NCBI GenBank assembly: GCA_027686065.1
Contig: JAQCTH010000035.1
Span: 1-39,652 of the forward strand
DNA: 39,652 bases
DNA from: Clostridiaceae bacterium AF10-41
Lineage (GTDB): Bacteria > Bacillota > Clostridia > Clostridiales > Clostridiaceae
Direction: 5' to 3'
This document shows positions 25,700 through 33,757 of this stretch, one piece after another. The position numbers were made by a program, and so were the translations under genes. Below the pieces are notes generated by a model. That model ran no database searches and was not told the DNA's origin. It was given only the letters and a program-made list of their open reading frames with translations. Each line of letters starts with the position of its first letter. Position 1 is the first letter of the stretch.

Positions 25700-25979
25700 A
25701 AATTCTATGAAGAGAAAAAGTAAGTTATTAATTTGTTCAACAGAGAGTTGGTGTATGCTGAAAGCCAATGTTCAAAGTTAACTGAATATCATCTCTGAGA
25801 AGCAGTACTGAAACAATTTGTAGTAAGTATTGACGGAGTCTTTCACCGTTAAAAGATAAGCATATTGATAGATATGTAGCTAAGTGCTATAAAAGGTTTA
25901 TGAAAAATAAGCTAATTTTATAGAATTAGGGTGGTAACGCGGATATTTCCGTCCCTTGTTTTCAAGGGACGTTTTTTTT
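25700..25979 (+). ncRNA. T-box riboswitch, probably isoleucine-specific, upstream of brnQ
   Basis: The leader has the parts of a tRNA-sensing T-box. Stem I is closed by CAGAGA (25741-25746) with TCTCTG (25792-25797). The specifier region reads CTGAATATCATCTCTG, placing an AUC (Ile) codon at 25788-25790. The T-box sequence AGGGTGGTAACGCGG is at 25928-25942; UGGU can pair with a tRNA ending ACCA. CGTCCCTTG (25950-25958) pairs with CAAGGGACG (25963-25971), loop TTTT, then eight T residues: the terminator. The alternative antiterminator uses GGG...CGGA with TCCGTCCC. Uncharged tRNA-Ile should stabilise the antiterminator and switch on brnQ. A shift of one base would read UAU (Tyr), less likely given the gene controlled. 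Confidence 0.9.
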
Positions 25980-26114
25980 GTTCAAAAAGGGGGAGATTAT
26001 TTGGATATTGAAGGTGAAATTATTAATTAAAAAATAATTATGAGTAAAATATTATATATGAATTTTAATTAAATTATTATTTGTTAATCAGAATATAATT
26101 AGGGGGATTTTGAC

Positions 26115-27461
26115 ATGGAGAAATTATCAAAAAGAGATTTAATATTAATAGGACTTATGCTTTTTTCTTTATTTTTTGGAGCAGGAAATTTAATTTTCCC
26201 TCCTTTTATGGCTGAAGCAGCAGGGGGAAACACTTGGATAGTCACGAGTTCATTTTTTATAACAGCAGTTGGTTTTCCTGTATTAGGAGTTGTTGCGGTA
26301 GCAAAATCTGGAGGTTTAACTAATTTAGCAAAAAGGGTAAATCCTTTATTTGCTACAGTATTTACTGTTTTAGTATATTTATCAATAGGGCCATGTTTAG
26401 GTATTCCAAGAGCAGGAAGTTTGCCATTTGAAATGGCAGTAGCACCATATTTGCCCAAAAATATATCAACAGTATTAGCACTATTTATATATACATTTAT
26501 ATTTTTTGCAATAGCATATTGGCTTTCATTATCACCTAGCAAATTAGTGGATCGTATGGGAAAAGTATTAACCCCTGCTTTATTAATATTAATTTTAATT
26601 ATGGTAATTGGATCTATAATTAAGCCAATCGGAGGATACGGAGTAGCAACAGGAGATTATGCGACATCCCCATTTGTTAAAGGATTTTTAGATGGATATT
26701 TAACTATGGATACAATAGCTGCACTTAATTTTGGAATAGTTATTGCAGTAGCTATAAAATCTAAGGGAATTAATGATGAAAAGGAAATAGTTAATACATC
26801 AATAAAAGCAGGAATAATAGCAGGGATTTTATTAGCTGTTATATATGCCTTACTTGCACATTTAGGAGCTGCTAGTGGAGGAAGATTTGGAGCAACTGAA
26901 AATGGAGCTCAAACTTTAACAAATATTACAACATATATATTTGGAAAGCCAGGAGCTATATTATTAGCATTAATATTTACATTAGCATGCTTAACAACTT
27001 GTGTTGGACTTATTACTTCATGCAGTCAATATTTTTCAACACTAACAAATAAAATATCATATAAAAATTGGGTAAGAATATTAACATTATCTAGTATGAC
27101 TTTTGCAAATATGGGACTTACAAAGATACTTAGTGTAACAGTACCAGTACTAAATGCCATTTATCCAGTGGCTATAATGCTTATAATACTTTCAATGATG
27201 GATAATATATTTAAAGGAAGTTCTGTAATTTATGGATTAACAATATTATTTACAGGAACAATAAGTGTAATTGATGCTTTAGGACAGATTGGATTGACTT
27301 TAGGGTTTGTTACAAGTTTCATTAGCAAACTACCTTTTTACAAGGAAGGATTAGCTTGGATAATGCCAGCGATAGTAGGATTGCTTTTAGGTATATGTAT
27401 TAAATTTGCAAAAGAAGGTTTTAACTCTAATAAAGTTTTAAGTGATAAAGCAAGTAATTAA
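26115..27461 (+). CDS. brnQ: Branched-chain amino acid transporter BrnQ
   Basis: A 448-residue LIVCS-family permease, cation-coupled uptake of Leu, Ile and Val. The N-terminus LILIGLMLFSLFFGAGNLIF (about residues 9-28) is diagnostic, with PPFMAEAAGG following, and about twelve hydrophobic segments run through the protein. Other family landmarks are SIGPCLGIPRAGSLPFE and the TLACLTTCVGLITSC segment. Length is normal. ATG follows AGGGGG. It is the only gene under the T-box leader, consistent with induction by isoleucine starvation. No terminator of its own is evident: a promoter for the next unit begins directly after the stop. Confidence 0.95.
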   Translation: MEKLSKRDLILIGLMLFSLFFGAGNLIFPPFMAEAAGGNTWIVTSSFFITAVGFPVLGVVAVAKSGGLTNLAKRVNPLFATVFTVLVYLSIGPCLGIPRAGSLPFEMAVAPYLPKNISTVLALFIYTFIFFAIAYWLSLSPSKLVDRMGKVLTPALLILILIMVIGSIIKPIGGYGVATGDYATSPFVKGFLDGYLTMDTIAALNFGIVIAVAIKSKGINDEKEIVNTSIKAGIIAGILLAVIYALLAHLGAASGGRFGATENGAQTLTNITTYIFGKPGAILLALIFTLACLTTCVGLITSCSQYFSTLTNKISYKNWVRILTLSSMTFANMGLTKILSVTVPVLNAIYPVAIMLIILSMMDNIFKGSSVIYGLTILFTGTISVIDALGQIGLTLGFVTSFISKLPFYKEGLAWIMPAIVGLLLGICIKFAKEGFNSNKVLSDKASN

Positions 27462-27462
27462 T

Positions 27463-27498
27463 TTGAAAAATAAAGATGACGTTGTTATAATATAACAA
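27463..27498 (+). promoter_or_regulatory. Promoter of the cat cassette with a palindrome over its -10
   Basis: TTGAAA (27463-27468), 17-base spacer, TATAAT (27486-27491). TTGTTATA-A-TATAACAA (27482-27498) is a perfect palindrome covering the -10 and the start region. It may be an operator, the end of brnQ, or a by-product of AT-rich sequence. Confidence 0.65.
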
Positions 27499-27530
27499 GC
27501 AATAAATATTATTTGAAAAGGAGCTTTAAA

Positions 27531-27560
27531 TTGGCTAGATCACGGAAGATAGCCTTCTAA
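27531..27560 (+). CDS. Nine-codon leader peptide of the cat gene
   Basis: AAAAGGAG (27516-27523) is followed seven bases later by TTG GCT AGA TCA CGG AAG ATA GCC TTC TAA, encoding MARSRKIAF. Its last two sense codons and stop form the 5' arm of the hairpin that masks the cat ribosome binding site. Leader peptides of nine codons with this arrangement control plasmid and Bacillus cat genes by translational attenuation: a ribosome stalled by chloramphenicol opens the hairpin. The sequence of this peptide differs from those I know, so the function is inferred from architecture. Confidence 0.65.
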   Translation: MARSRKIAF

Positions 27561-27587
27561 ATGAGAGTATAAAAATTTTTAGGAGGC
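27552..27587 (+). promoter_or_regulatory. RBS-sequestering attenuator hairpin of cat
   Basis: GCCTTCTAAA (27552-27561) pairs with TTTAGGAGGC (27578-27587), ten pairs including one G-T, with a 16-base loop. The right arm contains the whole AGGAGG of cat. A competing small stem, GGCTA (27533-27537) with TAGCC (27550-27554), uses part of the left arm and could free the ribosome binding site. Confidence 0.7.
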
Positions 27588-27595
27588 ATAAATTT

Positions 27596-28255
27596 ATGAA
27601 ATTTAATCTAATAGATATTGAGAAATGGAATAGAAAAGTATATTTTAAGCACTATTTAAATACTGTAAGATGTACTTACAGTATGACGGTAAATATAGAA
27701 ATAACTGAGTTATTACAGGAAATAAAATATAGAAATATTAAACTATATCCGACACTTATTTATATGATAGCAAATGTTGTCAATAAACATATTGAATTCC
27801 GTACTTGCTTTAATCAGAATGGTGATTTAGGATATTGGGATATCATGAATCCAAGTTATACTATTTTCCATAAGGAGAATGAAACTTTTTCAAGTATCTG
27901 GACAGAATATAACGAATCTTTTCAACAATTTTATATTAATTATCTTGAGGACATAAAAAACTATGGAAAAGTTATAGAGTTTATCCCTAAATTAGATGAA
28001 TATGGAAATACATTTCCAATATCAAGTATTCCATGGGTAAGTTTTACAGGATTTAATTTAAACATATATAATGAAGGAACATATTTAAGTCCTATTTTTA
28101 CTACGGGAAAATATTTTAAACAAGATGATAAAGTGTTTATTCCTATATCAATACAAGCACACCATGCTATTTGTGATGGATATCATTCTAGTAGATTTAT
28201 TAATGAGATGCAAGAATTAGCATTTAATTTTCAAGTATGGCTAAAAGATAAATAG
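27596..28255 (+). CDS. cat: Type A chloramphenicol O-acetyltransferase
   Basis: A 219-residue trimeric CAT that acetylates chloramphenicol at the 3-hydroxyl using acetyl-CoA. The active-site motif is QAHHAICDGYHSSRFI, with His190 as catalytic base and Asp194 its structural partner. WDIMNPSYTIFHKENETFS, SIPWVSFTGFNLNIYN and LSPIFTTGKYF are typical, and the SFTGFNLN version resembles the CAT of staphylococcal plasmid pC194. Length is normal (216-220). ATG at 27596 lies nine bases after AGGAGG. With its own promoter, leader, hairpin and terminator it forms a self-contained unit inserted between brnQ and mgsA. I see no mobile-element ends nearby and base composition matches the neighbours, so it may be a resident clostridial gene. 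Confidence 0.93.
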   Translation: MKFNLIDIEKWNRKVYFKHYLNTVRCTYSMTVNIEITELLQEIKYRNIKLYPTLIYMIANVVNKHIEFRTCFNQNGDLGYWDIMNPSYTIFHKENETFSSIWTEYNESFQQFYINYLEDIKNYGKVIEFIPKLDEYGNTFPISSIPWVSFTGFNLNIYNEGTYLSPIFTTGKYFKQDDKVFIPISIQAHHAICDGYHSSRFINEMQELAFNFQVWLKDK

Positions 28256-28305
28256 TTATTGTAGTATATTTATCTTTTGGGGGTTATAAAAATAAGTTAT
28301 TGATT

Positions 28306-28345
28306 AAATATCGCATATCAGAAATGAATATGCGATATTTTTATA
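28306..28345 (+). terminator. Rho-independent terminator of cat
   Basis: AAATATCGCATAT (28306-28318) pairs with ATATGCGATATTT (28328-28340) around a 9-base loop, with a T-run running into TTTTTAT. The gap onward to 28505 is AT-rich and shows no further element I can support. Confidence 0.85.
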
Positions 28346-28505
28346 TTGTTGTAAACTAATATTTAATTATGTATAATTTTAGTATTAGGTAAAGTTATAT
28401 AAATGATTTGAGTCTAGTTTAAGAAAGCTTACTATATTAAGATTCATGTAAAAATTAACAACTTTATTTAAAAATAAATATTTTATAAGAACTAGGGGGA
28501 GAATT

Positions 28506-28958
28506 ATGGGAGACTATATTATGGGTAAAGCAAAAAAAATAGCACTTATAGCTCATGACAATAGAAAATCGGCTTTGATTGAATGGGCAGAAGAAAATAA
28601 AGATATGCTAAGTAAACATATACTTTGTGGTACTGGTACAACTGCTAGTCTTATTAGTGAAAAAACTGGATTAAATGTTAAGGGATTCAAAAGTGGGCCA
28701 ATGGGAGGCGATCAACAAATTGGAGCCGCTATTGTAAATGGAGAAATTGATTTAATGGTGTTTTTCTGGGATCCGCTAACATCACAACCTCATGATCCAG
28801 ATGTTAAAGCTTTGCTAAGAATAGCTGTATTATATGATGTAGCAATAGCGATGAGTAAATCCACGGCAGATTTTCTTTTAAGTTCTAATAAATTTAATGA
28901 GGAATATGAGAGAAATATGATAGATTATTATGGTAGAATAAGAAAAGATAATTTCTAA
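28506..28958 (+). CDS. mgsA: Methylglyoxal synthase
   Basis: A 150-residue MGS that converts dihydroxyacetone phosphate to methylglyoxal and phosphate, a bypass of lower glycolysis when phosphate is short. Catalytic residues align with the E. coli enzyme with a two-residue offset: His17-Asp18 (IAHDNRK), the phosphate loop CGTGTTASLI, Asp69 in GPMGGDQQIGA, and His96 in SQPHDPDVKALLR. ATG at 28506 follows AGGGGGA; an internal ATG at 28521 has no ribosome binding site. It lies 15 bases before the TetR gene and is probably co-transcribed with it. Confidence 0.96.
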   Translation: MGDYIMGKAKKIALIAHDNRKSALIEWAEENKDMLSKHILCGTGTTASLISEKTGLNVKGFKSGPMGGDQQIGAAIVNGEIDLMVFFWDPLTSQPHDPDVKALLRIAVLYDVAIAMSKSTADFLLSSNKFNEEYERNMIDYYGRIRKDNF

Positions 28959-28973
28959 GAAGGTGAAAATTAA

Positions 28974-29546
28974 ATGAACAAAACTAAAAAAGCTATTTTT
29001 GAATCAGCTATAAAGGTTTTTTCAAATTATGGCTATACAGGAGCAACAATGGATGAAGTTGTGGCTAGAGCTGGAGTAGCAAAGGGAAGCTTATATTATC
29101 ATTTTAAAAGTAAGGAAGAACTTTTTATCTTTATAATTAAAGAGGGAATAAATCTTATAAACGAAGAAATAGAAGAAGCAACAAAAGATGTTACAGATCC
29201 ATATGAAATAATAAAAGTTTCAGCGAAAGTTCAACTTAAGTATGTTTATGAAAACAAAGATTTATTTAAAGTAATAATAAGTCAACTTTGGGGGACTGGA
29301 GAAAGAAACAATATGCTAAGAGAAGAAATAAGGATTCTTATAGATAAGAGTTCAGTTAAATTCAAGGCTGTTATGGACGGAGGATTTATAGAAAATGATG
29401 ACCCAATATTATTAAGTTATGGGTTAATAGGTGTATTAGTTTCTTCTGCTCTTTATGAGATTCTAAATGAAGATAAATATAATCATGAAGAGGTAGTAGA
29501 AAAATTTATGAAGTATTTTCAATATGGAATAAACGTAAAAAGATAA
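28974..29546 (+). CDS. TetR/AcrR-family transcriptional regulator
   Basis: A 190-residue TetR-family regulator. The N-terminal HTH is clear: IFESAIKVFSNYGYTGATMD, then EVVARAGVAKGSLYYHFKSK (about residues 28-47). The C-terminal ligand domain is helical and unspecific, so the ligand is unknown. AAGGTG precedes the ATG. It is placed directly after mgsA and before a sugar O-acetyltransferase and a YhgE/Pip gene. Two operator candidates are near: a perfect palindrome at 29551-29567, five bases after its stop, and the repeated TGACTA(A/C)TCAGTACA boxes at the yhgE promoter. TetR genes next to YhgE/Pip proteins are common, so regulation of that gene is plausible. Confidence 0.9.
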   Translation: MNKTKKAIFESAIKVFSNYGYTGATMDEVVARAGVAKGSLYYHFKSKEELFIFIIKEGINLINEEIEEATKDVTDPYEIIKVSAKVQLKYVYENKDLFKVIISQLWGTGERNNMLREEIRILIDKSSVKFKAVMDGGFIENDDPILLSYGLIGVLVSSALYEILNEDKYNHEEVVEKFMKYFQYGINVKR

Positions 29547-29550
29547 TGAA

Positions 29551-29567
29551 ATCGTTATTATAACGAT
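29551..29567 (+). promoter_or_regulatory. Perfect palindrome between tetR and the acetyltransferase gene
   Basis: ATCGTTAT-T-ATAACGAT, 8+1+8 bases. TATAAT begins at its last base (29567-29572), so it occupies the spacer of a possible promoter for the acetyltransferase gene. Candidate operator for the neighbouring TetR-family protein. Confidence 0.5.
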
Positions 29568-29625
29568 ATAATTTATCTATATTAAGATGAGAACAATTAA
29601 AAAATAAAATTGTAGGAGAATGGGT

Positions 29626-30177
29626 ATGAGAGAAAAAGAAAAAATGATGCAAGGATTACCATATGATCCAAGTGATGAAGAACTAACAAATGGAAGATTA
29701 AAGGCAAGAAAATTAACTAGATTATTCAATAATACTATAGAAATAGAATTGGATGAACGTAAAAAGATTCTAAAGGAACTTTTAGGATCAACAGGTAAGA
29801 GGGCATATATAGAGCCTAATTTCAGATGTGATTATGGATATAATATACATGTTGGTGAAGGTTTTTATGCTAATTTTGATTGCGTAATGCTTGATGTGTG
29901 TGAAATAAGAATAGGAAAGAATTGTTTTATTGCACCAGGAGTACATATTTATACAGCAACTCATCCAATAAATCCCAATGAAAGGCTTGAATATGAATTT
30001 GGAAAAAGCGTTAGTATAGGAGATAATGTTTGGATTGGTGGACATTCAACAATAAATCCAGGAGTAAATATAGGAAATAATGTAGTTATAGCATCAGGTT
30101 CAGTAGTTACAAAAGATATTCCAGATAATGTAGTAGTTGGAGGAAATCCAGCTAGAATAATTAAAAATGTAGAATAA
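29626..30177 (+). CDS. Maltose/galactoside O-acetyltransferase-type hexapeptide protein
   Basis: A 183-residue left-handed beta-helix acetyltransferase of the Maa/LacA family, moving acetyl from acetyl-CoA to a sugar hydroxyl. The N-terminal helical [20 protein letters not shown] is typical, as are [20 protein letters not shown], the loop [15 protein letters not shown] (His in TATHP is the usual catalytic residue) and the C-terminal hexapeptides [18 protein letters not shown] choose the ATG at 29626, seven bases after GGAG; the ATG at 29620 is too close to it. Terminated by a strong hairpin. The natural acceptor sugar is uncertain. Confidence 0.9.
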   Translation: MREKEKMMQGLPYDPSDEELTNGRLKARKLTRLFNNTIEIELDERKKILKELLGSTGKRAYIEPNFRCDYGYNIHVGEGFYANFDCVMLDVCEIRIGKNCFIAPGVHIYTATHPINPNERLEYEFGKSVSIGDNVWIGGHSTINPGVNIGNNVVIASGSVVTKDIPDNVVVGGNPARIIKNVE

Positions 30178-30246
30178 TTAGAAATTAAGCTAAGTTAGAA
30201 TTAAATTAGTTTTAATTAATATTTTTTAGTTTTGATTTTAAATTTT

Positions 30247-30288
30247 AAAGGCTAGGTTAATACATATAGTATTAATCTAGCTTTTTTT
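30247..30288 (+). terminator. Rho-independent terminator of the acetyltransferase gene
   Basis: GCTAGGTTAATA (30251-30262) pairs with TATTAATCTAGC (30270-30281), extended by AAAG/CTTT, followed by TTTTTTT. Confidence 0.9.
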
Positions 30289-30312
30289 GCAAAAAAATTT
30301 AAAAAAATTATA

Positions 30313-30374
30313 TTGACTACTCAGTACAAAAGTAGTATAAATATATCATACTGATTGACTGACTAATCAGTACA
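30313..30374 (+). promoter_or_regulatory. yhgE promoter with two TetR-type operator boxes
   Basis: TTGACT (30313-30318), 17-base spacer, TATAAA (30336-30341). TGACTACTCAGTACA (30314-30328) overlaps the -35 and TGACTAATCAGTACA (30360-30374) lies downstream of the start. The second copy is part of a larger inverted repeat, TACTGATT (30349-30356 region) with AATCAGTA (30365-30372). Such TGACT/AGTCA boxes are typical TetR-family operators. Confidence 0.6.
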
Positions 30375-30397
30375 AAAAATAAACAGAAGGTGATTGT

Positions 30398-32737
30398 ATG
30401 AATTTCCTAAAGATTGCAAGGGAAGACATCAAGAGCATATTTAAAAACAGATTCATACGAGTATCGATAATTGCAATTATAATTGTACCGCTATTATACT
30501 CATTATTATACTTATATGCATTCTGGGACCCATATGCAAAACTTGAAGATGTCCACATTGCAGTGGTAAATAAAGATGAAGGAGCTACTTTAGATGGCTC
30601 AAAAGTAAACTATGGTAAAGATATTGAGGAAGAACTCAAAGGGAACCATGAAATTGGGTGGGAAATAACCTCAGAAGAAAATGCTAATGAGGGTTTAGCA
30701 GGGAAAGGATACTATGCAAAAGTAGTTATTCCAGAAGATTTCTCATCTAAGATTATAGCAGCAAAAGAGGGGGCTCCCAAAGTCGCAAAAATTGATTTTA
30801 TATCAAATGATAAGAAAAACTTCTTAGCATCACAAATAAACTCAAAGGTAGAGCAAGAACTTAATGCTAAAATAACAAAAACAATATCAAAAAATTATGT
30901 TGAAGTAGCTTTTGATAGTTTATATGAAGCTAAAGATGGATTAACACAAGCAGCTGATGGGAGCAAACAAATTTATGATGGCTTGAATATTTTAAATGAA
31001 AAAGTTCCAACCTTAGCAGAAGGTGCAACTAAGTTAAGTGATGGATCATCTCAATTATTAGAGGGACAAGCAACTTTAAACAATGGTATAGGCTCAATAA
31101 TAAATGGAGCAAATGCATTAAACTCAGGACTTGGACAAGTATATGAAAAAGTTCCAACATTAAGTAGTGGAGTTAGTGCTTTAGCAAATGGAACTAATGA
31201 ATTAAAATCAGGAACATCTGAAGCCTTATCAGGTTCAAAGCAACTAGCTGATGGAAATAAAAATTTATATAATGCTTATATGGGGAAAATATATCCAGCT
31301 GTTGGGGAGCTAAAAGCTGGAGCTAATTTATTAAATTCAAATCTATCAAATAGACAAGGTGGAATAGTAGATTTAAATAAAGGCGTAAATGAGTTAGTTA
31401 AAGGAGTATCAGATTCAAGCAAGGCAAATGATATGGTTCAAGATCTTTTAACTAAAGCAGCAAACAGTGAGACTACTGTTGAAGAAAAAAATTTATTAAT
31501 ACAACAAGCATTAGAAATAACTCAAAAAGTTCAAGCTGATGGGTCAAAAAATGCACCAAGAATAAAAGAATTAACAGATGGAGTATCTAATTTAACTTTA
31601 AGTATGAAAGAATTGTCAATTGGAGTTTCAAAATTAGATGCAGGATTAAATGGCTTATATACTAATTTAGATCCTAAAACTAGTGAGTTTGGAGTAGGAT
31701 TAAAATCAGTATCAGATGGAGCAAGTAATTTAAATACTGGATTAACTAAATTAAATGCAGGAGCTAGTGCATTAAATGATGGAACTAGTGCTTTAAAATC
31801 TAATATTCCAACATTAACTTCAGGAATATCAGCACTTTATAGTGGTTCAAATGAATTAGCAAATGGATCAGTTAAACTTCAAGATGGTTCAAGTAAATTA
31901 TTAGATGGACAAAAATCATTAAATTCTGGTATTTCAGAATTAACATCAAAGGTTCCAGAACTAACTGATGGAGTTAAAAAGCTTTATGATGGAAGTAATG
32001 AGTTAAGCACAAAGCTTAATGAGGGTGCAGATAAAATGAAAGATGGATTAAAAAATTCATCAGAAACAATGGGAGAATTTGTTTCAGAACCAATAAATAT
32101 GAATTTCGATTCAATAAATAAGATTCCGAACTATGGAACAGGATTTGCACCATACTTTATTCCACTTTCATTGTGGATAGGTGCTATAATGATGTTCTTT
32201 GTAATTCCTTCAAAATTGAAAGAAGAAGAGAATTTATCTAAATTCGATAGAGTTATGGCTAAATATTTATCTTATGCATTTGTAGGAATTTTACAAGCAA
32301 TTTTAGTAAGTATAGTAGTACTAATGCTTGGATTAGAAACAAGTAATCCAGCAGCATATATAGGAACAAATATATTCTTATCATTAGTTTTTGTTTCAAT
32401 TATTCAATGCTTAATTTCATTACTAGGGGATGCTGGAAGACTATTAGGTATAGTTTTATTAATACTTCAACTTACTGCATGTGCAGGTACATTCCCATTA
32501 GAAGTAATACCTAAATTCTTTAGAGTTTTAAATCCATACATGCCATTTACTTATGCAGTTGAAGCTTTAAGAGAAGTGATATCAGCAGAAGTGATAAATA
32601 GTAGTGTAGTAGGAAAAGATTTCTTAATTCTAGGAGTAATACTAATAGTATTTTTAGCTATTTCAGTTTCACTAAAAAATGTTGGAGAAAAAATAGCAGA
32701 AAAAATAGAAGGAAGAAAATCAGATTTAGCAGCTTAA
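30398..32737 (+). CDS. YhgE/Pip-family membrane protein
   Basis: A 779-residue protein of the YhgE/Pip (phage infection protein) family. One N-terminal membrane segment (about 21-42) is followed by a large extracellular region and then five or six membrane segments (about 585-770) of ABC-2 type, including FAPYFIPLSLWIGAIMMFF and the conserved NPYMPFTYAVEALREVIS. The extracellular part from about 190 to 560 is a long array of short repeats of the L-x-x-G-x-x-x-L type (LSDGSSQLLEGQATLNNGIG and many like it), probably a helical rod. Members are linked to phage adsorption (Lactococcus Pip), to envelope stress and to type VII secretion (EsaA relatives). Control is probably by the TetR upstream. 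Confidence 0.9.
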   Translation: MNFLKIAREDIKSIFKNRFIRVSIIAIIIVPLLYSLLYLYAFWDPYAKLEDVHIAVVNKDEGATLDGSKVNYGKDIEEELKGNHEIGWEITSEENANEGLAGKGYYAKVVIPEDFSSKIIAAKEGAPKVAKIDFISNDKKNFLASQINSKVEQELNAKITKTISKNYVEVAFDSLYEAKDGLTQAADGSKQIYDGLNILNEKVPTLAEGATKLSDGSSQLLEGQATLNNGIGSIINGANALNSGLGQVYEKVPTLSSGVSALANGTNELKSGTSEALSGSKQLADGNKNLYNAYMGKIYPAVGELKAGANLLNSNLSNRQGGIVDLNKGVNELVKGVSDSSKANDMVQDLLTKAANSETTVEEKNLLIQQALEITQKVQADGSKNAPRIKELTDGVSNLTLSMKELSIGVSKLDAGLNGLYTNLDPKTSEFGVGLKSVSDGASNLNTGLTKLNAGASALNDGTSALKSNIPTLTSGISALYSGSNELANGSVKLQDGSSKLLDGQKSLNSGISELTSKVPELTDGVKKLYDGSNELSTKLNEGADKMKDGLKNSSETMGEFVSEPINMNFDSINKIPNYGTGFAPYFIPLSLWIGAIMMFFVIPSKLKEEENLSKFDRVMAKYLSYAFVGILQAILVSIVVLMLGLETSNPAAYIGTNIFLSLVFVSIIQCLISLLGDAGRLLGIVLLILQLTACAGTFPLEVIPKFFRVLNPYMPFTYAVEALREVISAEVINSSVVGKDFLILGVILIVFLAISVSLKNVGEKIAEKIEGRKSDLAA

Positions 32738-32773
32738 TTCTAATGTGATGGAAATGATAACTTAATATAAATA

Positions 32774-32817
32774 AAAAAACACTAATAAAACATAAGGATG
32801 TTTTATTAGTGTTTTTT
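32774..32817 (+). terminator. Rho-independent terminator of yhgE
   Basis: An 18-base-pair stem (32774-32791 with 32800-32817) closing an 8-base loop, ending in six T residues. Confidence 0.92.
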
Positions 32818-32826
32818 ACTCTTTAG

Positions 32827-32867
32827 AAATTATAAGGAAATATAACATGGATAACTATTTATAATTT
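32827..32867 (+). repeat. Dispersed palindromic element, copy B
   Basis: AAATTATAA (32827-32835) and TTATAATTT (32859-32867) around a 23-base centre with GGATAACTA, the same geometry as copy A at 11521-11567. The rest of the gap up to 33088 is AT-rich with no element I can support apart from the expected regulator promoter. Confidence 0.5.
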
Positions 32868-33088
32868 ATAATTTTCATCCTTTTAAAAAAAAATTTAGTA
32901 TTAACTTTCGTAACTTGATAAATGTATTTAGCTGCTATATTATTTATAAGTAAGTATTGAATAATATTAATATAAGATATATAAATTAATATAAGCACAA
33001 GTGTAAATTACTAGCATTAAATAACTAGATTATTATTTTATTAGAAAGTATTAGATAATTTATATTTTATCTTATAATTGGAGGGTAT

Positions 33089-33757
33089 ATGAAAAAAATT
33101 CTAATAGCAGAGGATGAAAAACAAATTGGAAAGGTTATGAAGTTATATCTTGAAAAAGAGGGGTATAATGTTACTTTAGCTAATGATGGAAAAGTAGCAG
33201 AGAACTTAATTAAAGAAAATATATATGACTTGGTGCTTTTAGATGTAATGATGCCATATAAAGATGGATGGTACCTTTTAAAGAAAATAAAATCTTTAAA
33301 TAAAGATACACAAGTTATTATAACTAGTGCTAGAGGAGAAGAGGAAGATAGGATTTTTGGCCTTGAGCTTGGAGCAGATGATTATATGGTAAAACCTGTT
33401 AGTATGAGGGAATTAGTTTTAAGAGTTAAACTAAGAATTAATAGTTTCAAAAATGAAGATATTAATGAGATTAAATTGTGTGACTTAAGAATAGATGATA
33501 ATAATAGAAGGGTTTTTGAGAAGGAGAAGGAAATTGTTTTAACTCCTAAGGAATATGACTTATTAATGTTTTTAATAAAAAATAAAAACAAGGTTTTTAC
33601 AAGAGAAGATTTAATAACTAGTGTTTGGGGATATGATTTTTATGGAGATACTAGAACTATAGATACCCATGTAAAAAAACTTAGAGAAAAAGTAGAATTT
33701 TTTAGATGTAATTTAAAAACTGTATGGGGGGTAGGCTATAGCCTAACTATAGAATAA
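33089..33757 (+). CDS. OmpR/PhoB-family response regulator
   Basis: A 222-residue response regulator. The receiver domain (1-115) has Asp8/Asp9-type acidic pocket (AEDEK), phospho-acceptor Asp52 in LLDVMMPYKDGW, switch Ser80 and Lys102 in MVKPVS. The C-terminal winged helix (about 125-220) has LTPKEYDLLMFLIKN and TRTIDTHVKKLREKV, the OmpR-class DNA-binding signature. ATG follows TTGGAGG. Its stop codon overlaps the start of the kinase gene (TAATG), so the two are translationally coupled. Three 11-base direct repeats just after the kinase gene (35127-35159) look like binding sites for a regulator of this class. Confidence 0.95.
   Translation: MKKILIAEDEKQIGKVMKLYLEKEGYNVTLANDGKVAENLIKENIYDLVLLDVMMPYKDGWYLLKKIKSLNKDTQVIITSARGEEEDRIFGLELGADDYMVKPVSMRELVLRVKLRINSFKNEDINEIKLCDLRIDDNNRRVFEKEKEIVLTPKEYDLLMFLIKNKNKVFTREDLITSVWGYDFYGDTRTIDTHVKKLREKVEFFRCNLKTVWGVGYSLTIE

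Noticed and set aside
26099..26542. 147-codon minus-strand open frame over brnQ
   Set aside because: Mirrors the membrane segments of BrnQ on the other strand; no start signal and no homology that I recognise.
26950..28500. cat region as part of a transposon or plasmid insertion
   Set aside because: No transposase, resolvase, terminal inverted repeats or target duplications are visible around the cassette, and base composition does not differ from its neighbours.
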